Under the pieces are notes generated by a model that was not told the DNA's origin, ran no database searches, and was given only the letters and a program-made list of their open reading frames with translations. Made by a program: the position numbers and the translations under genes. Positions 27,102-36,187 of a stretch of DNA of 64,000 nt are shown here, piece by piece; position 1 is the first letter of the stretch; each line of letters begins with the position of its first letter. The stretch comes from Pseudomonas vranovensis DSM 16006 (GTDB lineage Bacteria > Pseudomonadota > Gammaproteobacteria > Pseudomonadales > Pseudomonadaceae). Where the stretch lies: assembly GCF_000425805.1 (NCBI RefSeq), contig NZ_KE384456.1, positions 62,001 through 126,000 on the forward strand. Direction: 5' to 3'.

Positions 27102-28433
27102 TTACAACGTCAATGTCAGGCGCTTGACCACGGCCCCCGGCAAATGGCTCGAACTGGTCTGGCGCTGGCCATAGGTACTGGTCGACAGAATCAGCTCCCG
27201 CTCCTGGGTCAGCGCCTCAAGTTGCGAACCCAACAAACTGTAGACGCTGTCGTCGAAGCGCATGGTGCTGACCGGCGCCTGGATCTGGCCGTTCTCGACC
27301 CAGAAGGTGGCAAAGCGGGTCAGCCCGGTCATGCGGGCGGCCGGCAGGTCGGAGAAGTTCAGGTACCAGAGGTTGCTGATGTACAAGCCGGTGCCCAGGC
27401 GCGCGAGGATGTCGCGCTGGTTCAGCTCGCCACCTGCCAGGCTCAGGGCGCAAGGGGACTCATGGCTGTCGGCACCGTTGGCGGCCAGCTCGAACTCGGC
27501 GGCGCTGCGGGCGCAGATCAACCGGTCAAGGCCACGGCCCTGCTCTATCAGGCGCAAGTCGCTGCGTGGTGTCCCTTCATCGGAGAAACTCGGGCTCAGC
27601 GAACCGCTGACCTGTTCTGCGATGCTGACCATCGGGCTCAGGCGCGCGTCGCCATCGTACAGGCGCTGCAGCGGGCTGTTCTTGGTGGCCAGCGAATGGG
27701 AGGAGAAGCCCCCCCAGCACAGCATGCTCATGATTTCGTCCATGGCGGCTGGCGCCAGGTAAGCGCGGTACTCGCCCGGTGCCAGGGTCTTCAGCGGGCG
27801 CCCCATGTATTCCAATTGCTCCCGTGCCTGGCGCAGGCGCAGTGAAAAGGCCTCGCTGTCCCACTGCTGGCCGGCGTAGTTGGCCTTGACCGCCTGGCCG
27901 TTGCGGTGGAACAGGCTCCAGTCGAAGTTGAAACTGTTGGCCTGGTGCCAGCCGAAGGCCCCGAACGAGCTGGCAAAACCCCGGCAGATCGGTCCAGCGG
28001 CATAGATGCCGACCAGATCGAGTTCCCCGGCACCGTGTTCGATCTGCGCCAGTACCTGGGCAATGTCGGGCAGTGCCTGGCCCTGCACGCTATGGCTTTG
28101 CCAGGCGCTGGCGTTGAGTTGCAGGTAGGGGTCGGCTTCGAGCAACGGCAATGTCTGGCGCAACTGTTCGATCGCCTGGGCCAGGCGCTGCTGGTCAACG
28201 TCGGGGTCGTTGCCCAGGGTGAACTGCAGCTCGCCCTGGCGGCCGTCCTTAATCAGTTTCAGCACGCAACTGGCTTGCTGGACTTCGCCAGCCTGGCGCA
28301 CTTTGGCATGGTTGAAGCGAATGAACCGGGACTGCTCGGCGCTGTAGCTGAGGGTAAAGTGTTCCGGCGCGCACACTTGCTCTTGCAGGCTCGCCAACAG
28401 GCGCTGAAAGCTGTGCAGTGGGGTGGCAGCCAT
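27102..28433 (-). CDS. TldE/PmbA-like protein (metalloprotease partner subunit)
   Basis: A 443-residue protein of the TldD/PmbA family without the HExxxH zinc motif, so it is the TldE-type partner. The C-terminal region NLWYLNFSDLPAARMTGLTRFATFWVENGQI is typical. The gene overlaps the end of the TldD-like gene by one base in the arrangement TGATG (28435-28431), so the two are translationally coupled and surely form one heterodimer. Known TldD/TldE complexes degrade or trim unfolded peptides such as antitoxins and modified microcins. Family similarity is clear; whether this is the canonical pair or a second paralogous pair cannot be settled from this window. Confidence 0.85.
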   Translation of the reverse strand: MAATPLHSFQRLLASLQEQVCAPEHFTLSYSAEQSRFIRFNHAKVRQAGEVQQASCVLKLIKDGRQGELQFTLGNDPDVDQQRLAQAIEQLRQTLPLLEADPYLQLNASAWQSHSVQGQALPDIAQVLAQIEHGAGELDLVGIYAAGPICRGFASSFGAFGWHQANSFNFDWSLFHRNGQAVKANYAGQQWDSEAFSLRLRQAREQLEYMGRPLKTLAPGEYRAYLAPAAMDEIMSMLCWGGFSSHSLATKNSPLQRLYDGDARLSPMVSIAEQVSGSLSPSFSDEGTPRSDLRLIEQGRGLDRLICARSAAEFELAANGADSHESPCALSLAGGELNQRDILARLGTGLYISNLWYLNFSDLPAARMTGLTRFATFWVENGQIQAPVSTMRFDDSVYSLLGSQLEALTQERELILSTSTYGQRQTSSSHLPGAVVKRLTLTL

Positions 28434-29875
28434 CAGGCGTCTCCTCCGAATACGTCGATCTGGCTGAACACACAGGCGGGTGATGCATGTCCCACCCGCA
28501 CCACCTGATTGGGTTCGCCCTTGCCGCAGTTGGGTGTTCCCAGAACCTGGAAGGTACTGGCGTCGCCCACGGCGCTGAGATTGCCCCAGAACTGAGCGGA
28601 GATCCCCCGGTAGTTCGGGTTCTTGACCACGCCCTTGAGCTCACCGTTCTCGATCAACTGGCCCCATTCGCAGCCGAACTGGAACTTGTTGCGGGAATCA
28701 TCAATGGACCAGGAGCGGTTGGTGCGCATCAGGATGCCGCGCTCGATGCCACCGACCAGTTGCGCCAGGCTCTGGTCACCCGGCTCGATGTTGAGGTTGG
28801 CCATGCGGTCGATCGGCGCGCGGTTCCAGCCGCAGGCACGACTGTTGGCAACGCCGTCCATGCCCGAGCGGAACTGCGACAGCGCGCCACCCAGCGGACG
28901 TAGCAGCAAGCCGTCGCGGATCAGGAACTGTTTGTCGGCCGCGGTGCCATCGTCGTCATGGCTGTAGCTGGCCAGCTCTTCGCCGATGGTCGGGTCAAAG
29001 GTCACGTTGAGCAATTTCGAGCCGTACTGCAAGGTGCCGAAGTCGCTGGTCTTGACGAAGCTGGTGCCCGCGTAATTGCGCTCGTCACCCAGGATGCGGT
29101 CCATTTCCAACGGGTGGCCGATGGACTCGTGGATCTGCAGCATCATCTGGTCGGGCATCAGCAGCAGGTCGCGCACGCCGCTCGGGGTATTGGGCGCGAG
29201 CAGCAATTGCAGGGCCTGGTCGGCAACCTTGGCTCCGGCACCCAGCAGGCCGCAACGCTCGATCACATCCATGCCGCCTTGTTGGCCGAAATTCTCCCGA
29301 CCAAGGCTGCGGCTCTGGCTGTCCTGGCCGTCGAAGGCCGTGGCGCCGAAACCTGGGTAGATGAAGCGCTGGGCCTGACGCTGTTCGGCGCCGGCGGTAT
29401 TGAGGTAGATCTGCTCGACGGTGTTGATGCCCAGGCTTGCTTGCCAGTTCACCAGGCGGATATCGGCGGGCACACTGGCCGATTCGCGGGCCAGCAAGGC
29501 GAAGCAGTCCGCCAGCGAGGCCACGGGTTGTTCAAGGTTGGGGGAGCAGTAGTCGGTGCGCCCGCTGGCGACCGGTTGCTCGCGCAGGTCGAGCAGGGCG
29601 CAGCTGGCAATCTGCCGGGCGAGCGCCTCGGCCTGTTCCAGGGCACGTTGCAGGCCTGATTGCGACAGGTCGGCGGTGGCCGCATAGGTTTCGACGCCGT
29701 TGACCCGGACCGTCAGCATCGCGCCTTCGTCACGGCTGAAGAATGGCGGTTCGGCAACGTTTTTGCGCACCGACAGGTGCTGCTGGGACTGTTGCACGTG
29801 CCGCAAGGAAAAGAATTCGGCAGTGCTGCGCAGAGCGGCGAAGCGCTGGCGCAGCAAAGCGGTCAACTCGAACAT
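28433..29875 (-). CDS. TldD-like zinc metalloprotease subunit
   Basis: A 480-residue TldD/PmbA-family protein. The zinc motif is present as HESIGHPLEMDRILGDE (HExxxH), preceded by LLMPDQMML, in the middle of the chain. The C-terminal YRGISAQFWGNLSAVGDASTFQVLGTPNCGKGEP is the family's third conserved block. The ATG at 29875 has GGAGG 6 bases upstream and replaces a 32-residue upstream extension that would overlap the acyl-CoA dehydrogenase gene. It is first in a coupled pair with the TldE-like gene and lies 31 bases behind the acyl-CoA dehydrogenase on the same strand. Confidence 0.88.
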   Translation of the reverse strand: MFELTALLRQRFAALRSTAEFFSLRHVQQSQQHLSVRKNVAEPPFFSRDEGAMLTVRVNGVETYAATADLSQSGLQRALEQAEALARQIASCALLDLREQPVASGRTDYCSPNLEQPVASLADCFALLARESASVPADIRLVNWQASLGINTVEQIYLNTAGAEQRQAQRFIYPGFGATAFDGQDSQSRSLGRENFGQQGGMDVIERCGLLGAGAKVADQALQLLLAPNTPSGVRDLLLMPDQMMLQIHESIGHPLEMDRILGDERNYAGTSFVKTSDFGTLQYGSKLLNVTFDPTIGEELASYSHDDDGTAADKQFLIRDGLLLRPLGGALSQFRSGMDGVANSRACGWNRAPIDRMANLNIEPGDQSLAQLVGGIERGILMRTNRSWSIDDSRNKFQFGCEWGQLIENGELKGVVKNPNYRGISAQFWGNLSAVGDASTFQVLGTPNCGKGEPNQVVRVGHASPACVFSQIDVFGGDA

Positions 29876-29906
29876 GAAGAACCTCCGTGGGTACGGTGGC
29901 TCCCCC

Positions 29907-31709
29907 TCAGAACCACTCGTCGTGCATGCCCTGGCACGTATCGTCGCGAGCTTCGAGCAATGCCAGCTCATTATGGCAGCCCGGCACTTCCCAGGTCAGG
30001 AAATAACGAGCGGCCTGCAATTTGCCCTTGTAGAAGTCGCGGTCGGCCGGTTCACCTCGTTCCAGGCCCTGCTCGGCGCGAATCGCTTGTTCCAGCCAGC
30101 GCCAACCGATCACGCAGTGACCGAAGGCCTTCAGGTACAGCGCCGAGTTGGCCAGGGCGCTGTTCACCTGGCCTTGAGCCAGATCGCCAAGCAGGCCCAG
30201 GGTGACGCTCTGCAGGCGAACCTGCAGTTGCTCAAGGGGCGTGCGCAGGTGATCAAGGCGGGGATACCCTCGCGCTCGTTCGCAGGTGCCGGCAATCAAG
30301 CGCACCAATTGCTTGAGGCCGGCACCGCCGTTTTGCGCCAGCTTGCGTCCGAGCAGGTCCAGTGACTGAATGCCATGAGTGCCCTCATGAATGGGGTTCA
30401 GGCGGTTGTCGCGGTAATACTGCTCGACCGGGTATTCGCGGGTATAGCCGTGGCCGCCGAGAATCTGGATCGCCAGTTCGTTGGCCTTGAGGCAGAACTC
30501 CGATGGCCAGGACTTGACGATCGGGGTCAGCAGGTCGAGCAGCTCGTGGGCTTGCTGGCGTTGGTTCTCGGTTTCGCCGCTCTGGGTGTCATCGAACAGC
30601 CGCGCCGCATACAGGCCAAGATCGAAAGCGCCTTCGACATAGGCCTTCTGGGTCAGCAACATGCGTTTCACATCGCTGTGACTGATGATCGGCACGGCGG
30701 CGGTAGCTGGGTCCTTGTTGTCCAGAGGGCGGCCCTGGGGGCGTTGGCGGGCGTAGTCCAGCGAGTACAGGTAGCCAGCATAGCCAAGCATGACTGCGCC
30801 CATGCCCACGCCGATGCGTGCCTCGTTCATCATCTGGAACATGCATGCCAGGCCCTGGTGCGGCTTGCCCACCAGGTAGCCCACGCATTGGCCATTGTCG
30901 CCGAAGTTCAGTGCCGTGGAGGTGGTGCCGCGCCAGCCCATCTTGTGGAACAGCCCGGCCAGCAGCACATCGTTGCGGGGTCCTAGGCTGCCATCGGCAT
31001 TGACCAGGAATTTGGGCACGATGAACAGCGAAATGCCCTTCACCCCCGGCGGCGCATCCGGCAGTTTGGCCAGGACCATATGCACGATGTTTTCCGACAG
31101 CGGGTGGTCGCCCCCGGAGATGAAAATCTTGTTGCCGCGCAGCCGGTAGCTGCCGTCGTCGGAAGGTTCAGCGCGGGTGCGGATATCGGCCAGGGAGGAG
31201 CCCGCGTGTGGCTCGGTGAGGGCCATGGTGCCGAAGTAGCGCCCCTCGATCATCGGCTGCAGGAACAGGCGCTTTTGCTCATCGCTGCCAAAGCTCTCGA
31301 TCAGGTTGGCCGCTCCCATGGTCAGGAACGGGTAGGCCGTGGTTCCGGCGTTGGCAGCCTGAAAATGGGCAAAGCAGGCCTGTGAAAGCAAGGTTGGCAG
31401 TTGCATACCGCCGGCCTCGAAGTCGCGGCTGGCATTGAGGAAGCCCGCTTCGAGGAACGCATCGACTGCTGGCTTGACCTCGGGAATCAGCACCGCCACG
31501 CCATTTTCATAGCGCGGCTCGTTCTCGTCGCCCTTGCGGTTGTGCGGGGCGAAGTATTTTTCGGCAATGGTGCGCGCCGTGCCCAACGCGGCATCGAAGG
31601 TTTCGCGGTTGTGCTCGGCAAAGCGCGGGCGAAGGGTGAGGGCCTCGGCATCCAGCACTTCGTAGAGTTCGAAGGCCAGGTTGCGGGCGCTGAGCAAGGT
31701 CTCGGACAT
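29907..31709 (-). CDS. Acyl-CoA dehydrogenase, 600-residue type
   Basis: A flavoprotein of 600 residues, longer than the 380-400 of classic acyl-CoA dehydrogenases because of a C-terminal helical extension. FAD and substrate-binding stretches are MALTEPHAGSSLADIRT and FISGGDHPLS. The catalytic Glu lies in the NPIHEGTHGIQSLDLLGRK segment. It should oxidise acyl-CoA to 2-enoyl-CoA in fatty-acid degradation; chain length is not readable. The ATG at 31709 begins the family N-terminus (MSETLLSARNLAFELYEVL). The 33-residue extension upstream was rejected because of its low-complexity His/Pro content. A REP lies upstream. Confidence 0.9.
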   Translation of the reverse strand: MSETLLSARNLAFELYEVLDAEALTLRPRFAEHNRETFDAALGTARTIAEKYFAPHNRKGDENEPRYENGVAVLIPEVKPAVDAFLEAGFLNASRDFEAGGMQLPTLLSQACFAHFQAANAGTTAYPFLTMGAANLIESFGSDEQKRLFLQPMIEGRYFGTMALTEPHAGSSLADIRTRAEPSDDGSYRLRGNKIFISGGDHPLSENIVHMVLAKLPDAPPGVKGISLFIVPKFLVNADGSLGPRNDVLLAGLFHKMGWRGTTSTALNFGDNGQCVGYLVGKPHQGLACMFQMMNEARIGVGMGAVMLGYAGYLYSLDYARQRPQGRPLDNKDPATAAVPIISHSDVKRMLLTQKAYVEGAFDLGLYAARLFDDTQSGETENQRQQAHELLDLLTPIVKSWPSEFCLKANELAIQILGGHGYTREYPVEQYYRDNRLNPIHEGTHGIQSLDLLGRKLAQNGGAGLKQLVRLIAGTCERARGYPRLDHLRTPLEQLQVRLQSVTLGLLGDLAQGQVNSALANSALYLKAFGHCVIGWRWLEQAIRAEQGLERGEPADRDFYKGKLQAARYFLTWEVPGCHNELALLEARDDTCQGMHDEWF

Positions 31710-31805
31710 GGCGGCATTCCTGAACGGGGATGGGCCGAGTCTAGGCAGGTGCGCACACGATGCACAGGGAAATAGGTGGGGGTGATGGTGGGTTAGAAGG
31801 TAAAG

Positions 31806-31864
31806 CATCGCGGGGCAAGCTCGCTCCTACAGATTGCCCGTAGGAGCGGGCTTGCCCCGCGATG
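31806..31864. repeat. REP pair inverted repeat
   Basis: The CATCGCGGGGCAAGC... head at 31806 and the complementary ...GCTTGCCCCGCGATG at the right end flank a short loop. It lies between putA and the acyl-CoA dehydrogenase gene, both on the minus strand. Confidence 0.88.
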
Positions 31865-31880
31865 GAGACGACGCGAACGA

Positions 31881-34800
31881 TCAGCCGATGGTCATCAGGC
31901 TCGCGTTACCGCCGGCAGCGGCAGTGTTGACGCTCAGCGCACGCTCGATCACCAGACGCTCCAGGGCAATCGAGGTTTCACCCGACGACAGGCCATGCAC
32001 GCCTACGATGGCGCCGGCACGCTTGGCCACCTGTTCGCACACGGCGCGCAGCTGGTCGGAGTGGCCGTGATGCAGGACCGCGTCGAAGACGACGTCGTCC
32101 TTGGTCCAGTCGCCCACCAGCTTGATGCGTGCCTGGACATCCTTCGGCAGTCGGTTGCGCAGGGTCTTGGTCAGCTCACCCTCCGGCCACACAGCCGAGC
32201 TGCCCACGGCCAGGACGGCAGCCAGTTGGGTCAGCAGGTCGGCTTCGACCTCGGCCAGGCACAGTACGTGCTCGCGCGGCAGGATGGTGTAGCTGTTGCG
32301 CTCGCCAGTCGGGCCGGCCAGCAGACGGCTGATACCGCTCTGCGATTGCTGGGCAAACTGGTCGCACAGGCTGCCCAGGTCGGTCAGCTGGTTGCTGGTG
32401 GCCCAGGTCTTGAGTGCTTGCAGTGGCTTGGACATTGCGTCGCGCAGGCGAGTGTCCGGGGTGTTTTCACCGTCGGTACGCTTGAACGACTGCTCGATGG
32501 CATCGGCCGGGCGGGTCGACAGCAGGCGGTACAGGTAAAGCGGGCCACCGGCTTTCGGGCCGGTGCCGGACAGGCCCTCGCCACCGAAAGGCTGCACACC
32601 CACCACGGCACCGACGATGTTGCGGTTGACGTAGACGTTACCGGCGTTGACGTTGTCGATGACCTTGGCGATGGTTTCGTCGATCCGGGTGTGTACACCC
32701 AGGGTCAGGCCGTAACCGGAGTCGTTGATCTGCTCGATCAACTGGTCGAGGTTCTTGCGGTTGTAGCGCACCACGTGCAGGACCGGGCCGAAGATCTCGC
32801 GCTGCAGCTCATCGAAACTGTCCAGCTCGATCAGTGTCGGCATCACGAAGGTGCCGCGCTTGATTTCCTCGCCATCGGCGATAGCCACCTGGTACACGGT
32901 GCGGCCTTTGTCGCGCATGCCCTGGATGTGCTTCTCGATGCCAGCCTTGGCTTCGGCGTCGATCACCGGGCCAATGTCGACGGCCAGGCGCTCAGGATTG
33001 CCCAATCGGCTTTCGGCCATGGCGCCCTTGAGCATTTCGATCACGCGGTCGGCGGAGTCTTCCTGCAGGCACAGCACACGCAGTGCCGAGCAACGCTGGC
33101 CGGCGCTGTCGAAGGCCGAGGAGACCACGTCGATGACCACTTGCTCGGTAAGGGCCGAGGAGTCGACGATCATCGCGTTCTGGCCACCGGTCTCGGCGAT
33201 CAGCGGAATCGGACGACCCTGGGCATCCAGGCGGCCGGCGATGTTGCGCTGAAGCAGGCGAGCCACTTCGGTGGAGCCGGTGAACATCACGCCTTTGACG
33301 CGCTCGTCGCCGACCAGACGGGCACCGACGGTTTCGCCGCGCCCTGGCAGCAGTTGCACCACGCCCTCGGGAATGCCGGCTTCGAGCAGCAGGCGCACGG
33401 CCTGGGCCGCTACCAGCGGGGTTTGTTCGGCAGGCTTGGCCAGTACCGGGTTGCCTGCGGCCAATGCAGCAGCCACTTGGCCGCTGAAGATGGCCAGCGG
33501 GAAGTTCCACGGGCTGATGCAGACCACCGGGCCCAATGGGCGGTGGGCGTCGTTGCTGAAATCGTTGCGCGCCTGCACGGCGTAGTAGCGCAGGAAGTCG
33601 ACGGCTTCACGGACTTCGGCGATGGCGTTGGCGAAGGTCTTGCCGGCTTCGCGGGCCAGCAGGCCCATCAGCGGCTGGATCTCTGCTTCCATCAGGTCGG
33701 CAGCGCGTTCCAGGATGGCCGCGCGCTCGGCGGGCGGGGTGGCCTGCCAGATCGGTGCAGCATTGAGTGCGCATTGGATGGCGTTGTCGACGTCGGCAAC
33801 CGTCGCTTCTTGTACGTGACCGACCACATCGCGATGGTCGGACGGGTTCAGTACCGGTGCCGCCGCTTCGTCGCTGGCGTCGCAACCGAGCATCGGTGCG
33901 GCTTTCCAGTTGTTGTGGGCGGTGGCCAGCAAGGCGCAAGACAGCGACGCCAGGCGGTGTTCGTTGGCCATGTCGATACCGGCGGAGTTGGCGCGCTCGG
34001 TACCGTACAGGTCACGCGGCAGCGGAATGCGCGGGTGCGGCAGGCCGAAGCTGCCTTCCTGGGTTGCCATGCGCTCGATGGTCGCAACCGGGTCGGCGAC
34101 CAGTTCCTGGATCGAGATCGACTGGTCGGCAATGCGGTTGACGAACGAGGTGTTGGCGCCATTTTCCAGCAGGCGGCGAACCAGGTAGGCCAGCAGCGTT
34201 TCATGGGTGCCGACGGGCGCGTACACGCGGCACGGACGGTTCAGCTTACCGTCGGCAACCTTGCCGACCACTTGCTCGTACAGCGGCTCGCCCATGCCAT
34301 GCAGGCACTGGAACTCATACTGGCCCGGGTAGTAGTTCTGCCCGGCGATATGGTAGATGGCCGACAGGGTGTGGGCGTTGTGGGTGGCGAACTGCGGGTA
34401 GATGACTTCCGGTACCGACAACAGCTTGCGGGCGCAGGCAATGTAGGACACGTCGGTGTACACCTTGCGGGTGTAGACCGGATAGCCTTCCAGGCCTTCG
34501 ACCTGGGCGCGCTTGATCTCGCTGTCCCAGTAGGCGCCTTTCACCAGGCGGATCATCAGGCGATGACGGCTGCGCCGTGCCAGGTCGATCACGTAGTCGA
34601 TCACATATGGGCAACGCTTCTGGTAGGCCTGGATCACGAAGCCGATACCGTTCCAGCCGGTCAGCTGCGGTTCAAAGCACAGGCGCTCGAGCAGGTCCAG
34701 CGACAGCTCCAGGCGATCGGCTTCTTCGGCATCGATGTTCAGGCCGATGTCATATTGCTTGGCCAGCAGGGTCAGCGACAGCAGACGCGGGTACAGCTCT

Positions 34801-35834
34801 TCCATCACGCGCTCGTACTGGGCGCGGCTGTAGCGTGGGTGCAGGGCCGACAGCTTGATCGAGATGCCCGGGCCTTCATAGATGCCACGGCCGTGCGAGG
34901 CTTTGCCGATCGAGTGGATCGCCTGCTCGTAGGACGCCAGGTATTTCTGCGCATCGTGCTCGGTCAGGGCTGCTTCGCCGAGCATGTCGTAGGAGTAGCG
35001 GAAGCCCTTGGCTTCGAACTTGCTGGCATTGGCCAGGGCTTCGGCGATGGTCTCGCCGGTGACGAACTGCTCGCCCATCAGGCGCATGGCCATGTCGACG
35101 CCCTTGCGGATCATCGGCTCGCCGCTCTTGCCGATGATGCGGCTGAGCGAAGAGGTAAGGCCGGATTCGTTGTGGGTCGAGACCAGCTTGCCGGTCAGCA
35201 GCAGGCCCCAGGTCGCGGCGTTGACGAACAGCGACGGGCTGTTGCCCAGGTGCGGCTGCCAGTTGCCGGTGCTGATCTTGTCGCGGATCAGGGCGTCACG
35301 GGTGCCTTTGTCGGGGATACGCAGCAGGGCTTCGGCCAGGCACATCAGTGCCACGCCTTCCTGGGACGACAGGGAGAATTCCTGCAGCAGACCCTGGACG
35401 ATACCGGCACGGCCACCGGCGCTTTTCTGGTTGCGCAGCTTTTCAGCAATGCCGGCAGCCAGCTTGTTGGTGGCCTCGGCCATGTCAGCCGGCAGGCGTG
35501 CCTGCTCCAGGAGCATCGGCACAACTTCCGGTTCCGGACGACGGTAGGCTGCGGTGATGGCCGAGCGCAGGACCGATTGCGGCAGGATGCTTTCGGCGAA
35601 CTCGAGGAAGCACTGGTGGGCATGATCGCCCGGGACTTCACCGGCTTCGTCGCCGTTGCTGCTGGCCTGACCGTTGAGTTCGGTCAGCGTGGCGCCACCC
35701 TCGAGCTTTTCCAGGTAGTTGAAGATTGCCTGTTTAATCAACCAATGCGGCGTGCGGTCGATGGACTGCGCAGCTGCTTTGAGTCGCTCACGGGTCGGGT
35801 CGTCGAGTTTGACCCCAAGGGTGGTCGTCGCCAT
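31881..35834 (-). CDS. putA: Trifunctional proline utilisation protein PutA
   Basis: A 1317-residue protein joining three functions. Residues 1-47 are a ribbon-helix-helix DNA-binding domain (TTLGVKLDDPTRERLKAAA). Proline dehydrogenase follows (about 190-560; FAD barrel motifs LVKGAYWDSEIKRAQ and YEFQCLHGMGEPLY). Then glutamate-semialdehyde dehydrogenase (about 650-1110; NAD motif FTGSTEVARLL, catalytic Cys in GQRCSALRVL) and a C-terminal tail. It converts proline to glutamate at the membrane and, when proline is absent, represses putA and putP. Full length and all motifs are intact. It is divergent from putP across a region with seven GTTGCA hexamers, the core recognised by PutA in enterobacteria. 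Confidence 0.96.
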   Translation of the reverse strand: MATTTLGVKLDDPTRERLKAAAQSIDRTPHWLIKQAIFNYLEKLEGGATLTELNGQASSNGDEAGEVPGDHAHQCFLEFAESILPQSVLRSAITAAYRRPEPEVVPMLLEQARLPADMAEATNKLAAGIAEKLRNQKSAGGRAGIVQGLLQEFSLSSQEGVALMCLAEALLRIPDKGTRDALIRDKISTGNWQPHLGNSPSLFVNAATWGLLLTGKLVSTHNESGLTSSLSRIIGKSGEPMIRKGVDMAMRLMGEQFVTGETIAEALANASKFEAKGFRYSYDMLGEAALTEHDAQKYLASYEQAIHSIGKASHGRGIYEGPGISIKLSALHPRYSRAQYERVMEELYPRLLSLTLLAKQYDIGLNIDAEEADRLELSLDLLERLCFEPQLTGWNGIGFVIQAYQKRCPYVIDYVIDLARRSRHRLMIRLVKGAYWDSEIKRAQVEGLEGYPVYTRKVYTDVSYIACARKLLSVPEVIYPQFATHNAHTLSAIYHIAGQNYYPGQYEFQCLHGMGEPLYEQVVGKVADGKLNRPCRVYAPVGTHETLLAYLVRRLLENGANTSFVNRIADQSISIQELVADPVATIERMATQEGSFGLPHPRIPLPRDLYGTERANSAGIDMANEHRLASLSCALLATAHNNWKAAPMLGCDASDEAAAPVLNPSDHRDVVGHVQEATVADVDNAIQCALNAAPIWQATPPAERAAILERAADLMEAEIQPLMGLLAREAGKTFANAIAEVREAVDFLRYYAVQARNDFSNDAHRPLGPVVCISPWNFPLAIFSGQVAAALAAGNPVLAKPAEQTPLVAAQAVRLLLEAGIPEGVVQLLPGRGETVGARLVGDERVKGVMFTGSTEVARLLQRNIAGRLDAQGRPIPLIAETGGQNAMIVDSSALTEQVVIDVVSSAFDSAGQRCSALRVLCLQEDSADRVIEMLKGAMAESRLGNPERLAVDIGPVIDAEAKAGIEKHIQGMRDKGRTVYQVAIADGEEIKRGTFVMPTLIELDSFDELQREIFGPVLHVVRYNRKNLDQLIEQINDSGYGLTLGVHTRIDETIAKVIDNVNAGNVYVNRNIVGAVVGVQPFGGEGLSGTGPKAGGPLYLYRLLSTRPADAIEQSFKRTDGENTPDTRLRDAMSKPLQALKTWATSNQLTDLGSLCDQFAQQSQSGISRLLAGPTGERNSYTILPREHVLCLAEVEADLLTQLAAVLAVGSSAVWPEGELTKTLRNRLPKDVQARIKLVGDWTKDDVVFDAVLHHGHSDQLRAVCEQVAKRAGAIVGVHGLSSGETSIALERLVIERALSVNTAAAGGNASLMTIG

Positions 35835-36187
35835 TTCTTATCCTCATTATTGCCACGATGCTGTGGCTAAAGCTGCGCCAAGATTAGCCGTGCGCGATTT
35901 TGGGTGCAACCTAGTGCAACCCAAAATGTGTAGGAAAAAAGTGCAACTCGTCAGATGGGTAAAACCACACAGCGAAAATGGCTGTTTCTGGTGCGTTTTG
36001 CTTATGAAAATGGCCTTTTTTGCTTCAAAAAGGAGCAAGAATGAGTTTTAGTCTGAAATTTCCGACGAGGTGCAACTTGAATTAAAAAATTGGTTGCACC
36101 TACTTTGCGTTGTTGCATAGCATTCACGGCCTGGGTGCAACCTCTTCGAGGCTGTCACTACATAAAAACAAACGCCAGGGCGCAACA
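35835..36187. promoter_or_regulatory. putA-putP intergenic control region with seven GTTGCA hexamers
   Basis: This 353-base AT-rich gap has no gene. The hexamer GTTGCA or its complement TGCAAC occurs at 35905-35910, 35915-35920, 35942-35947, 36071-36076, 36093-36098, 36112-36117 and 36136-36141. Several are extended to GGTTGCAC or GGGTGCAACC. They form two groups, one near each gene, fitting cooperative PutA binding and DNA looping. About 0.2 copies would be expected by chance. The middle part (35950-36065) has no such site and is the most AT-rich stretch, a plausible place for promoters or IHF-like bending. Confidence 0.78.

Noticed and set aside
31995..35870. A 1291-codon open frame opposite putA
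   Set aside because: It is an antisense shadow of putA. The protein is compositionally odd, has no motifs and no good start signal.
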